From positions 1,538,253-1,602,252 of the forward strand of contig CM030937.1 in assembly GCA_018136815.1 (NCBI GenBank): a stretch of 64,000 nt of DNA, in the 5' to 3' direction. The notes beneath the pieces were generated by a model. It had not been told where the DNA came from, ran no database searches, and saw only the letters and a list, made by a program, of their open reading frames with translations. The stretch comes from Isochrysis galbana (lineage: Eukaryota; Haptophyta; Isochrysidales; Isochrysidaceae). The position numbers and the translations under genes are program-made. Shown here piece by piece: positions 31,470 to 41,260 of this stretch; position 1 is the stretch's first letter, and every line of letters begins with the position of its first letter.

Positions 31470-33075
31470 GTGCGGAAGTCGAGAAGATGGAAGCCCACGG
31501 GATAATCAGGAAGTCCAACTCCTCCTGGGCTTCGCGAGTGGTGTTAGTCACCAAGAAAGACGGCTCGGTCCGCTTTTGCGTCGACTACCGCGACGTTAAC
31601 TCGAAACTACGAATAGAGGATAGCCCTCTCCCCCTCACGGTGGAGGCTATCGACCGGCTCTCGTCCGGCGGTGGGTCTTTGGACTCCCTGTTCTTGTGCA
31701 CCCTGCGACCTAGCCTCCGGCTTCTGGGGCATTCCCATTAAGGAGAGCGATCGCGGAATCACCGCATTCGTCACCCACCGAGGGAAGTACGAGTTTAATG
31801 TGCTCCCCTTCGGCGTCCAATCTGGCCCTTCGTATATGTGCCGCGTCATGGATGCCGCCCTCGGCTCGCTCGCCTGGGAGATTTGCATGCCCTATCTCGA
31901 CGATGTAGGTATCTGGGCCACGGGGCTCGGAAACAACCCCGAGGAGAGAGAGGCGGATTCCTTCAAGCAGATGCTCCACCGTCTCGACCTCGTCCTCGAG
32001 CGCCTCATTTGGGCCGGTTTGACATGCAAGATGTCTAAGTGCCTCTTCTTCGCCACTTCAGCTGAATATCTCGGTCATGTAGTATCCCGAGATGGATTGC
32101 ACATGGACCCAAAAAAGGTAGAGGCCGTCGCCAATATCGACCCCAAGCGGATTAACTCTCTGGAGGCGGTCCGGTCATTCTTGGGGTTATGCTCATACTA
32201 CCGCCGCTTCATTAGGAGGTTCGCCATTCGCGCCGCTCCACTTACCGCGCTCACTCGTTCCGGCGTCAACGTTGCCGTCGAGTCGCAAACTCCGGCCTGT
32301 CATGAGGCCATCGAGGATTTGAAGCGGGCCATCACCGCCGAACCTGTCTTAACTCCGCCTAAGGACGATCGTCCGTTCATCGTCAAGACAGATGGCGCTA
32401 CCCAACTCGGTATCGCCGGTATTCTCTGCCAACGAGACGACGAAGGCCGCGAGAGAGTGGTCGCGTACTACGGTCGGACCCTATCTCCCGCCGAGAAGAA
32501 TTGGACCGTCTCAGAGGTCGAACTTCTAGCGGCGCTTGAATCTATCCGCAACTGGCGACCCTATCTATGGGGCCGGCGTTTCACCTTGGTAATAGACCAC
32601 TCCGCTCTCAAGTGGCTCCATTCGATGAAGGACTCCGTCGGAGGCGGTCCAGCCTCTCGACTCATGCGATGGATCCTCAAGTTGTCAGAGTACCGCTTCG
32701 ACGTAGTGCATAAGCCAGGCAAGGATCATTGCGACGCCGACGGACTTTCTAGGATCGTCGCGCTGCCGCAACCTCACGGCGATGACCTATCTACCACCGT
32801 TTCAGCCTATCCGGACACTGACATGTCCGACTCCGATTCCGATGATAGGCAGGACGCTGTCACGGTCGCTACGGTCACCCGGACCCTCACCGCCCGACGC
32901 AGACAGGCGGAGTCCCGGGATTCAGGACTGACCACCGTCGACACGGCCTCTATCTCGGCCGATTACCTCGCTGTGGGCACGCCTACGCTCGGCGAGATTG
33001 TCGAGGCTACCCGCCTCGACGAATACGCACAACAAGCCCTTTCAGACGCCGTCACTTCCGACTCGGCGAGAAACG
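31470..33075 (+). mobile_element. Ty3/gypsy pol fragment (RT and RNase H), frameshifted
   Basis: The first piece carries the RT fingers (IIRKSNSSWASRVVLVTKKD, SVRFCVDYRDVNSKL). A one-base insertion near 31706, in the word ctgcgacc, shifts the frame. The second piece (open to 33137) continues DLASGFWGIPI, then FNVLPFGVQSGPSYMCRVMD, the catalytic box MPYLDDVGIWA, the thumb and connection, and an RNase H with FIVKTDGATQLGIAGILCQR, a catalytic Glu in VSEVELLAALESI, and IDHSALKWL. It ends with the KPGKDHCDADGLSRI tether. Integrase, protease, gag and LTRs are absent; the 3' limit near 33075 is where unrelated sequence begins. The nucleic-acid-binding linker at 32800-33030 is still open. Confidence 0.92.
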
Positions 33076-33079
33076 ATTC

Positions 33080-33340
33080 TAAGTGGATCTCATCCTCCAT
33101 CTCCAGCTTCTCCTTGTTCTGCTTGTTGATCATGTGACGTAGAGAATCTCGCTCTTTGGTCACCTCCGTCAGCATGGAGGGCGCGCGTTTGTTTTGCTCA
33201 GCGAACAGGTCGACACTACCATCAGGTGAGGCAGCCACAACTGTACTCCCGCTGCTTCCTGACCCTCCTAGCCGCTTGCCGCGCACTATAGCTTTGGCGC
33301 TGCAGGACCCTGCGCAGGCAACGCTCACAAGGTCCGCGCG
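33080..33340 (-). pseudogene. Possible coiled-coil exon fragment
   Basis: The minus frame reads LTEVTKERDSLRHMINKQNK and EKLEMEDEIHLE, a charged helical segment. It is cut off where the gypsy fragment begins. It may be the remains of an exon, or chance. Confidence 0.25.
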
Positions 33341-33373
33341 ACCTCCGCCGCACGCCGATCTCGTGCTGTCTCC

Positions 33374-33937
33374 GTGCCCTGCGCGGCCTCCGCCGCACGT
33401 TCCTTCGATGCTGACAAGTGGTGGAAGAACCAAAACGCCTTGAGGATGTACCTCTTGGACAAGATCAAGAATCTCAAGAAGCACGGCTTGGGCAAGGCGG
33501 CGACGCACAAGGCCTCCGAAATCTGGGAGGAGGCCGCGAAGCGCATCGATGCGAACGTGGACAATCACGAGGTGTGGACGGCTCGCAACGTCGAAAGGCT
33601 GGCCGAAGCCCTCGAAGCTGCCGTCGAGGCGAAGTGCTACAAGACCCTGCAGGCGGCTCGAGCCGACGCGCGGAGGCGCAGTTGGCCGTTCCCGGGTGAA
33701 GAGGTTGGCGCCACTGCCGTTCGGGGACGTGCACAAGCCGAAGCACGGAGGGATCCGCGTCAGCGTTGCGCCATTTCACCCACCTTTTCACAGCCGGCCG
33801 GGGGAACGCCATGTGCAGGAGCGCCCGAGGCCGTTCGTCGCTGCAGCACTCTCGCAAGCTGCACCACTCCCGCAACACTGGGAATGCGTGACGCTAAGCC
33901 TTCGCCTTCTGAAGGAGCCCAGCCGGAGAGCGCCTGA
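33374..33937 (+). CDS. Hypothetical ORF, Lys/Glu-rich helical segment
   Basis: A 187-codon frame whose first half (LLDKIKNLKKHGLGKAATHK, ASEIWEEAAKRID) has the composition of a folded helical protein. The second half is Ala/Pro-rich and probably not coding. The family is not recognised. The start is not convincing, and it may be an exon or a retroelement gag-like piece. No intron can be placed. Confidence 0.3.
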   Translation: MPCAASAARSFDADKWWKNQNALRMYLLDKIKNLKKHGLGKAATHKASEIWEEAAKRIDANVDNHEVWTARNVERLAEALEAAVEAKCYKTLQAARADARRRSWPFPGEEVGATAVRGRAQAEARRDPRQRCAISPTFSQPAGGTPCAGAPEAVRRCSTLASCTTPATLGMRDAKPSPSEGAQPESA

Positions 33938-33939
33938 CT

Positions 33940-34325
33940 CACCATTGGTTGCCAAATCTGCGACACCACTGACTTCGGGCGCTCGACTGGCGACCTCTAC
34001 GGCCTCAGCAGCATCCTCGCAGTTTGCCGCTGCAGCACTCCAGCAACCCCGGGAGTGCGCAACGCTACCCCTTCGCCGTCTGAAGGAGCCTAGGCCCGAG
34101 ACATGACCATTAATGCAAGCCGGGGCGCTCAGATGACCCGCCCGCCCGCCCCCGGGCTCTGCCGGGGTCTCTGCAGGGCCTGCTGGGACATCTTCACCTG
34201 CGTCTTCACCTGCGTCGGCGTGCAGCATCGGCCAGCGGCTCAGTGCAGCCGCCGATATTCCCAGTTGTAATTATTTTTTATTTATAGCTAGCGTGAGTAG
34301 CCCGAATCTTCAGATGTTTTATTAT
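33940..34325. other. Gene-free segment with a direct duplication
   Basis: The word cttcgcc(t/g)tctgaaggagcc occurs at about 33899 and 34071 with cgcaacgct/cgtgacgct upstream, indicating a roughly 170-bp degenerate tandem duplication. A LINE-like 3' end (cccgaatcttcagatg plus T4) lies at 34299-34319. Confidence 0.45.
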
Positions 34326-34429
34326 TATAGGTATCCTGGCATGGAGGTATATCCTAACGGACTTTTACAACATCCAGTATGGCATTAAGCATTAAGGGTA
34401 CACCAAGCACCAAGGACCAAGGCCCCGGG

Positions 34430-34578
34430 CCCCGGGCCCCGGAAACCGAGGAAAGAGGAACGAAGGGGGGAAAGGGAGGTGGTGGAGGGAGGGGATGTAA
34501 GGGCGGTGTCGTAGCAGAGACAGGGTAACCTAGACTTAGTAGGCGAGTAGCTCAGAATCTTTAGATATGTTTTTTAAG
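34430..34578 (+). repeat. LINE 3'-end copy upstream of a gene
   Basis: Begins in a gggccccgggccccgg run and carries gtaagggcggtgtcg. It ends gctcagaatctttagatatg plus T6 at 34575, 277 bp before the next start codon. Confidence 0.6.
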
Positions 34579-34851
34579 CGTACACCAAGGCAGATGGGGA
34601 CTATGAGTCCCTTCTACTACAAAACTCCAGACAAAAATACTGGTATGAAAACATTTGTTTGTTCTTTGCGAGAGACAACGGGCTCGCCGCCCTCTCCGAG
34701 GTGTGCTTTGCGGTTTGCGCGCGCTCTCCCTCCGCTCCCTCCGCTCCCCCTCCGCTCTTCTCGCACCGCCCTTCCGCCGCTCTTGCTCGCGCCCACCCGC
34801 ACCTTCTCTCGTCGCCTTCCACCCTATCGACAGTCCGCAGCTCCGCTCGAC

Positions 34852-35923
34852 ATGCTACTCCGGCGCGCCAGCTCGATGATGCGCACTGCTGCGCCAGCCA
34901 CACGTCGCATGCTGAGCTCGCAGGCGCCGAGTCTCACGCTCGAGCAGGCGATGACGTCGTCCCATCTCATCATAAACGAGATGGAGTCACTACCTGCGCG
35001 GCAGGCCCTCCAGGCGGCGCAGCAGGGCGACCGTCTGCAGAAATGGCAGACTGCAAATGCAGTGCTCATTCAGGCGACGCTGCGTGCGCTCCCGCAGATT
35101 GGCTTCACGGCAGACGCCCAGGGACTGCAGCGGTATACCGAGGCGTTCGCCGCGCAGGCACGCAGCGATCAACCGGAAGTACGCAAGGCCCTCGCCGACA
35201 TCAACATGCAGAAGTGGCGGTCTCTGTTGAGGAACGGCTTTGGCTGCGAGCCCGCACCTCCGATTTCGCTGCAAGATGCACGTAAGCTAGCCATCGACAT
35301 GGTTGACGCGATGCAGGACGAGGAGCTCATCAAGCAGGTGAGCGCAGCGTGACCCCTAATCGCATTTGCAGTGGTGTAATTTTGTCTGGAGCGCGTAGCT
35401 TCTGAGCCCGCTCATACAACCAATCTGCAAACCTATGCCCGCTACAGGTAGAGGACACGCGGAAAGGATTGGGATCCCGCCTCTCAGAGCAGGTGAGCTC
35501 GTATTCATACCACTAGGACGCGATGGCCTTCAGCTCGTAGAATAATCGAGCCGCTCTTACAATTCATCGGCGGGCGTGCCCACTGACGTTCTCGCACGAT
35601 GCATGTGCCTCTCGCAGGAGCTTCAAACACTGGTTGCAAGAGCGGTAGTCAATGTCCAGGCAGAAGTCATGCAAAGGCATGGATATGCCGGAGATGCTGG
35701 ATATGCGCAAGCTCAGGTTCGTCGGAGCCTTGATCGCCTGCACAGTGTGCTGGTATTCAGCACCTGGCCTAGTGACGAGCTCCACCTTCCGCCTCAGGTT
35801 TGCTTGATGGAGCATGCGAATGATGCTGTCGTCACCGCTGCAGTTGCAGCTGCCACTACTGCGCTCTACGCACGGGCAGGCATCAATCTGCACGAGTCCT
35901 TGAGACAGGTCGTGGGACAGTGA
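34852..35923 (+). CDS. Unidentified protein, probable mitochondrial targeting
   Basis: Function not recognised. The start at MLLRRASSMMRTAAPATRRM gives an Arg/Ala/Ser-rich amphipathic N-terminus typical of a mitochondrial presequence. Exons are 34852-35337, 35448-35492 (15 codons, VEDTRKGLGSRLSEQ) and 35618-35923, all phase 0, with CAG|GT-style junctions. The body is helical and alanine-rich (SLTLEQAMTSSHLIINEMES, ALADINMQKWRSLLRNGFG). A further 81-bp, in-frame, stop-free intron (35717-35797) is possible. It would join AGDAGYAQAQ directly to VCLMEHANDAVV and shorten the protein to 251 residues. I favour that but cannot prove it. The frame is open upstream to 34567 through LINE sequence. Confidence 0.6.
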
Positions 35924-36284
35924 AGCCCCCTCCCCCCCTCCCCCCCCTCCCTAATTATGCCGTGCGCCATGAGGCTGAACGGGAAGGCTGCAAATGGCCC
36001 ACTAGGCTCGATCGGTTGATGTAGCTCTCACCATTCTATGCACTTTGTTCGTCTTCCTGTTCATCTCTGCCGCGCTTTGCGATTGTGCGAGATGCAAATT
36101 TCGAGCAGCGTGCATGGACAATGTCGGTTGTTCTCTCGGCTCCTCGCGGGGAAGAAGGCATTTGCACAACGCGTAGGGAGTTGGTAGTTGGCGCAAGTAG
36201 GAAAGGGAAAGGGGCAAAACTGAAAACTGCAACAGTAGTATGTGATCGACGGCATTCCTGATTCTTGTGCTTGCGGGGTGATAA
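35924..36284. other. Gene-free segment
   Basis: Begins with a C-rich run (35929-35951). Otherwise nothing recognised. Confidence 0.35.
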
Positions 36285-36500
36285 AAATATGAAGATTCAG
36301 GGCTAACACCTATTGCTAGACCGGCTTCCTCCACCACCTATCCGACGTCGCCCTTATCACCCTTCGCTTTCGCTCCACCTCGTTACTCGTTACCTTCCCC
36401 CCCTCTTTCCTTTGTCTTCGGTTTCGGGGGAGCGGCCCAGGTGCACTACCATGGGCCATGGGCCCCGCTCGGAGTGCGGGTTCCGGGCAGGGGGGAGAAC
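36285..36500 (-). repeat. LINE 3'-end copy
   Basis: The minus strand ends ccctgaatcttcatat plus T4. It carries the conserved pieces cgaaaccgaagacaaagg and the gcactccgagcgggg word, the same order as at 20470-20680 and 38849-39050. Confidence 0.65.
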
Positions 36501-36901
36501 TTCCCACCCTCTGCCATCCGCACCTGCGCCACGATGACACTTCCAAAATTGGCACTTGGAATTTGGAAGCTGGCGACAACGACAACCACAACCGGCCCAA
36601 CCCTGCCCAGGCTCTCCCAGAGAGAGACGGGGCGCACAGATCGTACGCCCTGGCCCTGGCCGATGCTGCCCGGCCTATCGCTCTGACCAACCCCTCCTCA
36701 CCTGGACCCGGCAAAGGTGGCCGCTAAAGCAGGTGTCAGGTGTATATCTTTTACTAGACTACACTAGTATCTTGCGACCCCACAGTCTCGCGATCCGTGA
36801 GGCCACAAGAAAACGAGTCGTGGCTGTTCGCGCGCTTGCCCACGCGGGTCGGCTCGTCCTGCGTTCGAGGGCGCCGCCCAACCTCAATTGTGTGCCAGCA
36901 A

Positions 36902-37621
36902 ATGCCTCTCGACAGCCGTCACCTGTATCTCGAGACACCTGACGGCGAAGTGCTCCAGATGTGTTTCCTTCGCCCTTCCGCCCAAGAGCTCGTCACTAAG
37001 CTGCCCTATCTGCTGGAGTATCCAAGCACTCTACAGATGCCGAGGCCGTCGGCGATGGCTGCAAGCGCCGTGCTGGCTGGCCGAGCGGGGAGCGAGACAA
37101 TGGCGGCGCACACAGTTGGGTCGTCAGCATCCTTAGATGCCAATGCCCGGGCACAAGTACTCCTCGAGCTCGAGCAGGCGCTGCTGAGGGGCGGTCCGCT
37201 GCCAGCCTCAGCTGGCATGTTACGTGGGGATGATTGGCATGAAGCCCTCAGCGCTGGCAACGCTCTTGATGCACTTGGCCCGTTGGAAGTCACCCGTCTT
37301 TCTCGACAGGTGCGCAGCCCAGAACTCGCGCGTTTGCTTCTTCGCCACCGCTTTCCGCGCCTTTTGAAGGCGGATGCCGAGGCACAGATCGGTGCTAGCG
37401 CAATCGATCAGCTTTGTGAAACGGCACCACTCCCTGAAGCCCTCTCTGAAACTTTGCTAGAGCTCCTCCATACTAGCGACCTGCTCAGACTGCCTGCTGC
37501 CGAATACGATGAAGTGGTAGTAGCTGAGCTTCACAGATTAACGGGGTTAGGCAGGCGCGCCGCCGCACAAGCGGCCCTTGTGTATGTGGCTAATCATCAA
37601 GAGAAAGAACACAATTATTGA
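36902..37621 (+). CDS. Unidentified protein
   Basis: Not recognised. The chosen start gives 239 residues beginning MPLDSRHLYLETPDGEVLQM, which looks like a beta-hairpin, then CFLRPSAQELVTKLPYLLEY. The C-terminal part is leucine-rich and helical (ALGPLEVTRLSRQVRSPELA, ALSETLLELLHTSDLLRLPA). The frame is open upstream to 36797, so the start could be earlier, and upstream exons are possible. No membrane segment or catalytic motif. The stop at 37619-37621 follows an EKEHNY tail. Confidence 0.5.
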   Translation: MPLDSRHLYLETPDGEVLQMCFLRPSAQELVTKLPYLLEYPSTLQMPRPSAMAASAVLAGRAGSETMAAHTVGSSASLDANARAQVLLELEQALLRGGPLPASAGMLRGDDWHEALSAGNALDALGPLEVTRLSRQVRSPELARLLLRHRFPRLLKADAEAQIGASAIDQLCETAPLPEALSETLLELLHTSDLLRLPAAEYDEVVVAELHRLTGLGRRAAAQAALVYVANHQEKEHNY

Positions 37622-38052
37622 TGGTGACGAACGAAGCAACTGCTGTGAGGTCGCCAAGGTTGAGGTGCTCAGGTGCTGCCCGAATAAGTGCAGAGATAGG
37701 GGCGAGGAGAGGCAAGTTTTCTCCAAGGAATTTTTGTATTATTCTAGTGTCACATGTGCTACTTGTGGAATGACGCAGTTGTGTGTTGTGTGAATTACCA
37801 TGTTGCCGTGCTGCGTGTGTTGTTACATAATGCATGAGAGACTGAATAATAATACATAGTAGAAATAAAACAACTGAGCGTTAGTACCACTACTGCCACT
37901 AGCCCGATACTATCACGACAGCCCGCAGCGCACCTGCCCGTACACCTTGATGCGTGTTGCTGTCTCCGGCACAACAAACAAACGCATGAAACCCTTTATT
38001 GCACCTTTGAAACACCCCCCTCGCATGCTCCCGGCTCCCATTTTGACGTTTT
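37622..38052. other. Gene-free segment
   Basis: AT-richer, with no open frames of note; nothing recognised. Confidence 0.35.
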
Positions 38053-38527
38053 AAAACCTTTTAATATTCTTACCGCACTCGCGGCGAATGGAACCACTAC
38101 CCACTACTACACGTAGTACGTAGCATACTTTCTACACCTACACCCCCACTCCCCCGGCCCTTGCTCCCCCCGCCATCATGTCGAGTCGAGCGTTACCGGA
38201 GGGCTCTGAGCCACTCCGTCGCGAGCGGCACCGGCTGCTAGCGCGGCGCTTTGGCCCTCCTCCCCGCCGGGAGTCGGGTGAATGAAATTCTGGACTAGGT
38301 CGGGCAACCCCATGTGGGTGTCTGGACGGGGAACGAACGGCGAACGAAGGGCGGTGGGGCGGCGAGGCGCCCCTAGCGGCCCTAGTGTGTTGGGTTTTAA
38401 GAGATTGTTATAAATAAATAAACCTTTTAATAGTCTCACCGCACACGCGGCCGTGGACCCTCTACTTTCTACTCACGTAGGAAAACTTTCTACACCCCCA
38501 CTCCCCCGGCCCTTCTCCCCCCGCCAT
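38053..38527. repeat. Direct repeat pair about 370 bp apart
   Basis: 38053-38175 and 38421-38527 share accttttaata, a cgcac-cgcggc word, acgtag, actttctacacc and cactcccccggccctt in order. They could be the ends of a small element or a local duplication; no target-site duplication is evident. Confidence 0.55.
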
Positions 38528-38704
38528 AAGGCGACTCCCCCCGTGCACTACTAGGGGGATAGGGGTGGAGGGCTTAGATATGGTCCGGTGGCCCGCGCCT
38601 CCCCCCGGTGATCATTTCCCCCCTTCCTCCTGTGTCTCCGAGTGGGCGGCGGTCTCAGCCCCGACTTATCCTGTAAACAGGTGCGGGACTTACCTATTTT
38701 CCGG

Positions 38705-38848
38705 TGAGCGGAGCTCTCGCTCCGCCCACCCCCTTCTCCGCGCTCTCTCTCCCCTCTCCTGCAGGCACGCGCGATGGCGCGCCTGCGGCAGGCCTGCAGC
38801 TGCCCCTGGCGACCCCTGGAGGCTCTTGGAGGCCAGCTCAGGGGGCAG
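38705..38848 (+). repeat. R1 repeat, left part, interrupted by a LINE
   Basis: Matches the minus strand of 2576-2715 nearly base for base up to ccagctcagggggcag. The LINE 3' end (A9 on the plus strand) then begins at 38849. Confidence 0.7.
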
Positions 38849-39250
38849 AAAAAAAAACATCTGAAGATTCTGGGCTACACACCTACTATTGACGGGATCT
38901 CCCGCTTCTACTAACACCGCCCTTAAGTTCCCTTTCCCCACCTCTTCCCCTGCCCCCCTTCATTCCTTTTTCTTTGGTTTCCGGGGTTCGGTCTCGGTGC
39001 GCTACCTAAGACCTGGTTCGGAGTGCGGGGGCCGGGCAGGCCTTTTGAATCGTTGCTCCTGGTATGACCGTCCACCCGGACTCGCTTTTCTCATCTTGAT
39101 TTTGTCGGGACCGTGGCGTCTCTGTAGTTCTTTTGTGTCTTCGCTTTGATGGCTTGTTCGTTTTTGTTTAGTTGTTTTTGAGTTCCTCAACGGCGTGTAC
39201 TATTTTCAGCTTGGTGGCCAGTTCCACCAATTCCACGGCGATCACTTCGG
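38849..39250 (-). mobile_element. LINE 3' fragment inserted in R1
   Basis: On the minus strand, LVELATKLKIVHA-type coding (compare LVELTTKLGIAHA in the 20.5-21.4 kb copy) stops, and the 3' UTR follows, ending agaatcttcagatg plus T9 at 38849. Confidence 0.7.
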
Positions 39251-39269
39251 ATATAGATCGCAACGAGAT

Positions 39270-40215
39270 ATCTTCACGACGAGAGGAAATCTTGCCGTTG
39301 AGCGTGAACCTTCTAGACGCTTCTAACGAACAACGTACGAGCGAACGTCGGCGGACGCCGCCTCGAGAGCAGTAGACGAAACAGACTTCGGATCAGAGAG
39401 TTGAGCGGGCAGACGCAGCTCACGCCCGAAGATCAAAGACGCCGGAGACTGGGAAGTAACACGACCGGAAGAAGCCCTCAACGAGAGGAGTAGGAACGGC
39501 AAATGGTTGACTCAATGACCGCCACCCTCGTTCGAGGCGCGCATCAAACGGATGAGAGTTTGCTGAGCGCGTTCGACGAAGACTACACCTTCATGTCGGT
39601 ACGGCTCTGTACTCGACAAATCTGTCCCGGTGAGCTCCAGAATACGCGAAACAAGAACCGAACATAGATTCGAACCGGCGTCGGTTCGAAGCTGCCTAGG
39701 GACTCCATAACGCGTCACAATCAAGCGGATGAACATGTCCAAGGCCATCTCCGACGAGGGATCCCCATTCGACGGCTCAGCCTCAATCCATCGAGTGAGC
39801 GAGTCGATGAAGACGACCAGCTTGTCGTAACCCGAGACTCCAGGCACGAAGTTGTGAGTGGGAGCCAGCGAGAGCACGTCGCAGTAGACCACATCAAAAG
39901 GATAGGTACCCACAGAGAGACCGGAGGGCGACGCTAGAGCCCTAGGTAGCGGCTTGGCGAGGGTGCACTCGTGGCATTCCCGAACGTAGGACGCAACGTC
40001 GGAAGACATGCCAGGCCAGTAGACCCGAGTACGAAGAAGACCGGACATACGAGAAATTCCGAGGTGACCGGAGCGATCGTGGTAGGCAAAGAGGTAGCGA
40101 GACCGCAAGGAGGGCGGAACATAGAGCACTAGCGAGTCCGGGTCGGTGGAGTCAGGGACGGTGCGATAGTAGACGAGCCCATCGTGAACGACGAAACGGC
40201 GAAGCATCTTGGATT
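39270..40215 (-). mobile_element. Ty3/gypsy integrase fragment
   Basis: The frame from about 40215 encodes an integrase. The HHCC zinc domain has HDRSGH and CHEC around RVYWPGMSSDVASYVRE. The DDE core has DVVYCDVLSLAP (first Asp), RTDAGSNLCS (second Asp) and HEGVVFVERAQQTL (Glu). A TGA at 39512-39514 interrupts the frame, which then continues in the same phase to a GRELRLP-like word and a TAG near 39316. It abuts double-hairpin copy B on its 5' side. It lacks RT, and its relation to the RT fragment at 31-33 kb (same family, opposite strand) is inferred. Confidence 0.9.
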
Positions 40216-40226
40216 GCTGAGCGGGG

Positions 40227-40399
40227 TGGTCCGTTGGCTCCTGTGCCCACCTGGCTGGGGGGGGGTCGTCCTGGCGCGGTCGCTTCGGCGACAGCGGCGT
40301 GTCCATGAAAGCTTCGTCCATCGCGGCGAGGGCCGCGGCAGCGAGGGCGGGAGGCGGCGCGCGCGCGCGCGCTCCATGACCCTATCAGTTTACTGATAG
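40227..40399 (+). repeat. Double-hairpin repeat element, copy B
   Basis: Right end palindrome CTATCAGT-TT-ACTGATAG at 40382-40399, perfect but with a different inner stem from copy A. The left hairpin is degraded (gcggggtggtccg). The body gcgcggtcgcttcggcgaca is conserved. A (GC)n expansion precedes ctccatgacc. Confidence 0.75.
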
Positions 40400-41260
40400 T
40401 TGGCGTCTCACCAGGGAAGAGCATCGGTGAAGTGGATACGCTTCCGGCCGACGTGGTTGCCCTGGCAGCGGGGGGGGGGGGGGGCGGAAGGGCGAAGGAG
40501 GCAAGAAGAGGGGGGGTCCTGCAAGTAGAACTTATACTTATATACCATCCACATGGGGGTAGTTGCCAAAAAACAACCAAACCTGAGGTTGCAGCCTCTG
40601 CAATCGAATTGCCTGTCACAAGTGGTATTCTTGTCGACCTTTAGTTAGCCACCCCCTCCTCTTCTTCCTCTTGTCGCTAGCCGCCCTTCTCCGCTCTCCG
40701 CCCGTTTTCTAACCGAAACGGCCCCGAGGCTGAGTAGCCTGAAGCCTGAGTGTTAGGTGATAGAAAGAAGGTGCAACTCGAGGTTCCCTTTTTTTATCTT
40801 GCCGAAAAAACCACCAAACTTCAGGTTGCACCCTCTAATTCCGAGGTGACTCTGACTCTGTCGAAGGCTGTCTCCCCCGTCGAGTGCTAGTGCTAGGAGG
40901 CCCGGCTCTCCGGAGAAAATTTTCTATGCACATGTTGGTTTGCGCCATGGTGGTATTGTTATAGTTTGTGCAGTCTGCACTTACAAATGCAAGTGCAAGA
41001 GTTACGTTTCTACAAATAGAAAATATTCAAACTATTAAAAAAACTCATTAAAATCAAAATCGCCAGGGGGCCAGCGCGCCCCTCCCCTCCCCGCACAGTG
41101 GGAGGTGCTGTACCTGATCTGATACCCGCTCGTGGTAGAGCACTTCGAGGCAAACGCATGGAAGCAAGAGATACAGATCGACAACACACGCGCAAATAGG
41201 CTGCGGAATTTGTGGTGCACGTTGAGTGCACACGCAAACTAGACGTTCGGTCGTCGATTT
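40400..41260. other. Gene-free segment
   Basis: G12 run at 40470-40481. The words aaccaaacctgaggttgca and ccaccaaacttcaggttgca (40575 and 40810) form an imperfect direct repeat about 235 bp apart. Nothing else recognised. Confidence 0.4.

Noticed and set aside
38053-38527. Direct repeat pair as LTRs of a small retroelement
   Set aside because: No TG...CA ends, primer-binding site or target duplication could be found, and the interior has no coding content.
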